Source of the DNA: an uncultured Holophagaceae bacterium
GTDB lineage: Bacteria; Acidobacteriota; Holophagae; Holophagales; Holophagaceae
DNA length: 8,954 nucleotides
Direction of reading: 5' to 3'
Assembly: GCA_903876615.1 (NCBI GenBank)
Contig: CAIRAS010000526.1
Coordinates: 1-8,954 of the forward strand
Shown here: piece after piece, positions 6,621 through 8,954 of the stretch
Position numbering within the stretch: the first letter of the stretch is position 1
How the letters are laid out: each line of letters begins with the position of its first letter
The notes under the pieces: generated by a model
Told to the model about the DNA's origin: nothing
Seen by the model: only the letters and a program-made list of their open reading frames with translations
The model's database searches: none
Position numbers and translations under genes: made by a program

Positions 6621-6636
6621 CGTGATTGAGATCACG
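6621..6636. promoter_or_regulatory. Crp/Fnr-type palindrome (CGTGAT-N4-ATCACG)
   Basis: The 16-bp site CGTGATTGAGATCACG has perfect 6-bp arms around a 4-base centre. It contains GTGA-N6-TCAC, the core of the Crp consensus, and matches 8 of 10 positions of the Fnr consensus TTGAT-N4-ATCAA. It lies in the 209-bp spacer between the divergent ferredoxin (starts 6507) and chemoreceptor (starts 6717) genes, so it could control either or both. A possible -10 element for the rightward gene, TTTAAT at 6651-6656, follows. Binding by a Crp/Fnr-family protein is inferred from shape only. Confidence 0.5.
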
Positions 6637-6716
6637 AACCCGGCCACCCCTTTAATGACGTGAAGATCTCCTTCCGATCCAGAGGGTGAGCTGAACCCCG
6701 GCTCTGAGGTGGCATC

Positions 6717-8307
6717 ATGCTGGCGAAACTGAACATCGCGCGGCGACTGGGACTGGGCTTCGGCACCCTGCTCGCGCTCCTGCTCTTCGCGGTCCTGCTG
6801 GCCCACCTCCAGGCCAACCGGGCCCAGGCAACGCTCAGGCAGCTGGTGGAGAAGGAGCAGCGGTGCCTGGTCCTGGGGGCGCTCATGGACCGGCAGATGC
6901 TCCTGACCGGGCGCTTCATCCGCGCCTACGCCCTGGAGTCCTCGGACGCGGCCCGCACGACCCAGAAGGCCAAGCTCGCCAAGGCCAAAGCCACCTATGA
7001 CGATGCGGAAAAGCAGGTCGCCGCCCTCACCAGCCCGGAAGACCTCGAGACCCTCGCCATCCTGAAAACGCTCCGGCCAGACCGTGAAGCGGCCAACCGG
7101 ATCCACGACGAGTTCGTGAGCCTGGTGGACCAGGGCCGGAAGGATGAGGCGGTCCGCCTCATCTTCGGAGAGGGACGCAAGGCCATCAACGCCTGGGAGG
7201 CCGGCCTCGAGAAGCTCTCGGCCCTGAAGGAACAGACCACCAAGACCCAGAGTCTCGCGGCGATCAAGGCCTCGGAGCGCGCGGACTGGCTGTTGTTGGC
7301 CCTGGGCGCGAGTGCCCTGGTCATCGGTGTCTGGCTGTCGATCGTCATCGCTCGGAGCGTGGCCCGGCCCGCCGAGGAGATGTGTCGGGCCATCGAGCAG
7401 GGTCTGGTCAAGGGCGATCTCCGCGCGGACCTGCCCATCCACAGCGATGACGAGCTGGGCCGCGTGGCCAAGGCCTTCAATGAGTTCCTCGCGCAACTCA
7501 GGATCATCTGGCAGGGGCTCTCCGACGCCTCGGCACGCACCGCCAGCGGCTCCATGGAGCTGTCCGCCGGAGCCGAGCAGATGTCTGCCACCACCAACCA
7601 GATTGCCCGGAACGCGGAACAGCAGCGCCAGAGCACCGAGCGCCTTGCGGCCGCCGTCACGCAGTTCTCCGCCTCCATCCAGCAGGTGGCCTCCAACGTC
7701 CACCAGGCGGGCCAGCAGGCCAACACCGCCGTGCAGGCTGCGGCCGAGGGGCACCAAGCGGGCAGCCACACGCTGGAAGCCATGACCACCATCCGGGGCA
7801 CCTCCGATCGGATCGTCAAGGCTGTCCAGGTCATCCAGGAGATCGCCCGGCAGACCAACCTGCTGAGCCTCAACGCAGCCATCGAGGCCGCCAAGGCCGG
7901 GGAGCACGGCAAGGGCTTCGCGGTGGTGGCAGACGAGGTCCGAAAACTGTCCGAGCGGTCCACCCAGGCGGCCCGAGAGATCGCCGGGATCATCCAAGAA
8001 GCCAATACCGCCGTGGCAGGGGGCCAGAAGACTGTCAGCGAAACCGTGCAGGCCCTGAGCTCCATCCAGGAGAGCGTGAGCGGTCTCTCCGCGCTCATCC
8101 TGGAGATCGGCAGCGCCACCGACGAGCAGGCCCCACACCAGCGACGAGGTCGCCAGCGGCGTCGAGGAAGGCGCCCAGCAGGCCACCCAGAACGCCACCG
8201 CCACCGCGCAGCTGGCGAGCACCGTCCAGGAGGTGGCCCGGACCTCCAGCGACCTGGCCCATGTGGCCGAAGACCTCGCCAAGACCCTGGGGCAGTTCCG
8301 GACCTAG
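6717..8307 (+). CDS. Methyl-accepting chemotaxis protein, frameshifted near the 3' end
   Basis: This is a transmembrane chemoreceptor that signals to CheA/CheW. It has a TM1 at about residues 11-29, a helical periplasmic region at 30-188 resembling the four-helix-bundle sensor, a TM2 at 191-212, a HAMP domain at about 213-265, and a signalling coiled coil from about 275. The conserved hairpin tip is intact at 375-411 ([39 protein letters not shown]). After codon 471 (DEQ, ending 8129) the frame becomes Arg/Pro-rich nonsense and would stop only at 8405. The next frame carries the expected ending, from [20 protein letters not shown] through [18 protein letters not shown], with TAG at 8305-8307. 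Removing one C from CCCC (8131-8134) joins the two as DEQAHTSDEV, giving 529 residues. The ATG at 6717 has GAGGTGG just upstream. No CheR/CheB-tether pentapeptide is present. The break may be a sequencing error or a real mutation. Confidence 0.9.
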
Positions 8308-8485
8308 GAGAGCCACCCTTCGCACGGCTGAATCCCGGTGTCGCCAACGGGGTCCAGCGGCTTATCCCCGCGCGAATGGCTCTGGATGCGGGCGCAACAA
8401 TGTAGGCAAATTTGGGATTAATGAAAAAAGAAACACGACAAACAGGGGAGTTGAATAACAATTCCTGTGTGGTTATTTAATTAAA

Positions 8486-8501
8486 TGTGACCTTAGTCAC
8501 G
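8486..8501. promoter_or_regulatory. Crp/Fnr-type palindrome upstream of cytochrome gene (site 1)
   Basis: GTGAC-CTTA-GTCAC at 8487-8500 is a perfect 5-bp-arm inverted repeat containing GTGA-N6-TCAC, the same core as the site at 6621-6636. It abuts the AT palindrome ATTTAATTAAAT and lies about 160 bp before the cytochrome start. A role as activator or repressor site is inferred. Confidence 0.5.
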
Positions 8502-8507
8502 ACCAAC

Positions 8508-8521
8508 TTGACCTCGATCAT
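8508..8521. promoter_or_regulatory. Fnr-like imperfect palindrome upstream of cytochrome gene (site 2)
   Basis: TTGAC-CTCG-ATCAT matches 8 of 10 positions of the Fnr consensus TTGAT-N4-ATCAA. Its centre lies 21 bp from the centre of site 1, two DNA helical turns, so two dimers would sit on the same face. On its own the match is weak; the phasing with site 1 raises interest. Confidence 0.35.
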
Positions 8522-8659
8522 TACCCTTTCATCCTCTATTCAGCGGACCCGAAATCACGTCCGCACATTGCACCAAAACGGACCTTCTCCACCGCTGACT
8601 GCTCGCGCAGCGCCGCGGTCTTCCTCTACCTCAACCCACCCCCAGAAAGGACGTGCTCC

Positions 8660-8954
8660 ATGCGGAACACCCTCAGGCTCCTCACCCTCCTCGCCGTGCT
8701 CGCGGCCCCCCTGGCCGCAGAGGGCGGCAGCGACACCAAGGGCAAGTTCTTCTTCAAGAAGACCTGCAAGGCCTGCCACGCGCCCGGCACCCCTGCCAAG
8801 GAGATCACCCCGCTCTCGAAGACCCAGGCCCAGTGGAAGGCCTACTTCGCAGCCGGCAAGCACAAGAAGGGCGCCGAGAAGCTCGACTCCGTGCTGAAAC
8901 CCGAGCAGGTCAAGGACGTGCAGACCTTCCTGGTCAACCACGCCTCCGACTCCC
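8660..8954 (+). CDS. Periplasmic monoheme c-type cytochrome (3' end outside window)
   Basis: The first 98 residues of a small c-type cytochrome are visible. Residues 1-20 form a signal peptide (MRNTLRLLTLLAVLAAPLAA), so the protein is exported to the periplasm. GKFFFKKTCKACHAPGTP carries one CxxCH heme-attachment site (C36, C39, H40). ITPLSKTQAQWKAYFAAGKHKKG and LKPEQVKDVQTFLVNHASDS follow. Apart from the start codon there is no Met in the visible part, so the usual Met axial ligand is absent unless it lies in the missing tail; H68 or H94 could serve instead. The ATG at 8660-8662 has AGAAAGGA about eight bases upstream. The shape resembles small monoheme cytochromes of about 105-110 residues in metal-reducing bacteria, so few residues are probably missing. 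It probably carries electrons in respiration. Its partner is unknown. Confidence 0.88.
   Translation, partial: MRNTLRLLTLLAVLAAPLAAEGGSDTKGKFFFKKTCKACHAPGTPAKEITPLSKTQAQWKAYFAAGKHKKGAEKLDSVLKPEQVKDVQTFLVNHASDS

Larger units (their letters stand above)
8308..8659. other. Intergenic spacer, AT-richer, with cytochrome promoter region
   Basis: This 352-bp spacer has no convincing gene. The part from about 8398 to 8540 is clearly richer in A/T than its surroundings (for example AATGAAAAAAGAAACACGAC and TTATTTAATTAAATG), as expected for a promoter region. It contains a perfect 12-bp palindrome, ATTTAATTAAAT (8475-8486), and the two Crp/Fnr-like sites annotated separately. I found no strong hairpin plus T-run to end the chemoreceptor transcript. 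I found no recognisable c-di-GMP or cAMP-GMP riboswitch in the long leader before the cytochrome. Confidence 0.6.

Noticed and set aside
8131..8134. Phase-variable or programmed-frameshift site in the chemoreceptor
   Set aside because: CCCC is too short for typical slippage-based phase variation, and no slippery heptamer, internal ribosome site or downstream pseudoknot is evident.
6612..8282. 556-residue open frame on the - strand opposite the chemoreceptor gene
   Set aside because: This is an antisense shadow caused by high GC at third positions. The + strand encodes clear MCP motifs, while this frame resembles no family.
8540..8659. Possible c-di-GMP (GEMM) type riboswitch in the cytochrome leader
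   Set aside because: The conserved riboswitch core segments and a paired stem architecture could not be found in this leader.
8487..8897. 136-residue + strand open frame and the - strand frame 8555-8941 at the right end
   Set aside because: Both are out of frame with the cytochrome c gene (8660 onward), which has a signal peptide, CxxCH and a ribosome site. The other frames are low-complexity Ser/Arg/Pro or Leu/Gly sequence.

Overview
The window is GC-rich DNA (tight intergenic spaces, heavy G/C third positions) from a free-living, respiring, motile Gram-negative-type bacterium. The mix of a long FadE-type acyl-CoA dehydrogenase, a FecR/Trp-rich secreted protein, a methyl-accepting chemotaxis protein and a small periplasmic c-type cytochrome would fit a Holophagae/Geothrix-like acidobacterium or a similar metal-respiring lineage. 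That placement is an impression from gene content, not a demonstrated assignment. No rRNA, tRNA, CRISPR array, insertion sequence or phage gene was seen.

Left part (1-4423): the 3' end of an acyl-CoA dehydrogenase gene runs rightward and stops at 929. A perfect 14-bp stem (961-992) then serves as a two-way terminator. Facing it is a leftward group: a TatD-family DNase/hydrolase gene (4423 to 3644), a small secreted protein of unknown function that overlaps the tatD end by 25 bp and starts with GTG (3668 to 2997), and a secreted FecR-domain, tryptophan-rich protein with a Pro/Arg/Glu repeat tail (2905 to 1022).

Middle (4424-6507): a 100-bp divergent spacer with a 7-bp inverted repeat leads into a molybdenum-cofactor pair, moaA and a mobA-like nucleotidyltransferase, joined by a GTGA stop/start overlap. 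The mobA-like gene ends tail to tail with a leftward thioredoxin-fold [2Fe-2S] ferredoxin gene. A single palindromic CTAG supplies both stop codons. The ferredoxin has an unusual cysteine pattern.

Right part (6508-8954): a 209-bp divergent spacer holds a Crp/Fnr-type palindrome. It precedes a methyl-accepting chemotaxis protein gene whose reading frame breaks at a CCCC run near 8130-8134. Removing one C restores a normal MCP ending at 8307. A 352-bp AT-richer spacer follows, with two Crp/Fnr-like palindromes 21 bp apart. It leads to a signal-peptide-bearing monoheme cytochrome c that runs off the window end.

Taken together, the centre and right of the window look redox-oriented: molybdenum cofactor synthesis, an Fe-S protein, a chemoreceptor and a cytochrome. 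Two promoter regions share a GTGA-N6-TCAC palindrome, which suggests but does not prove common control by a Crp/Fnr-family regulator. I did not find a clearly new biological system. The most useful leads are the MCP frameshift, the ferredoxin cysteine rearrangement and the shared palindromes.
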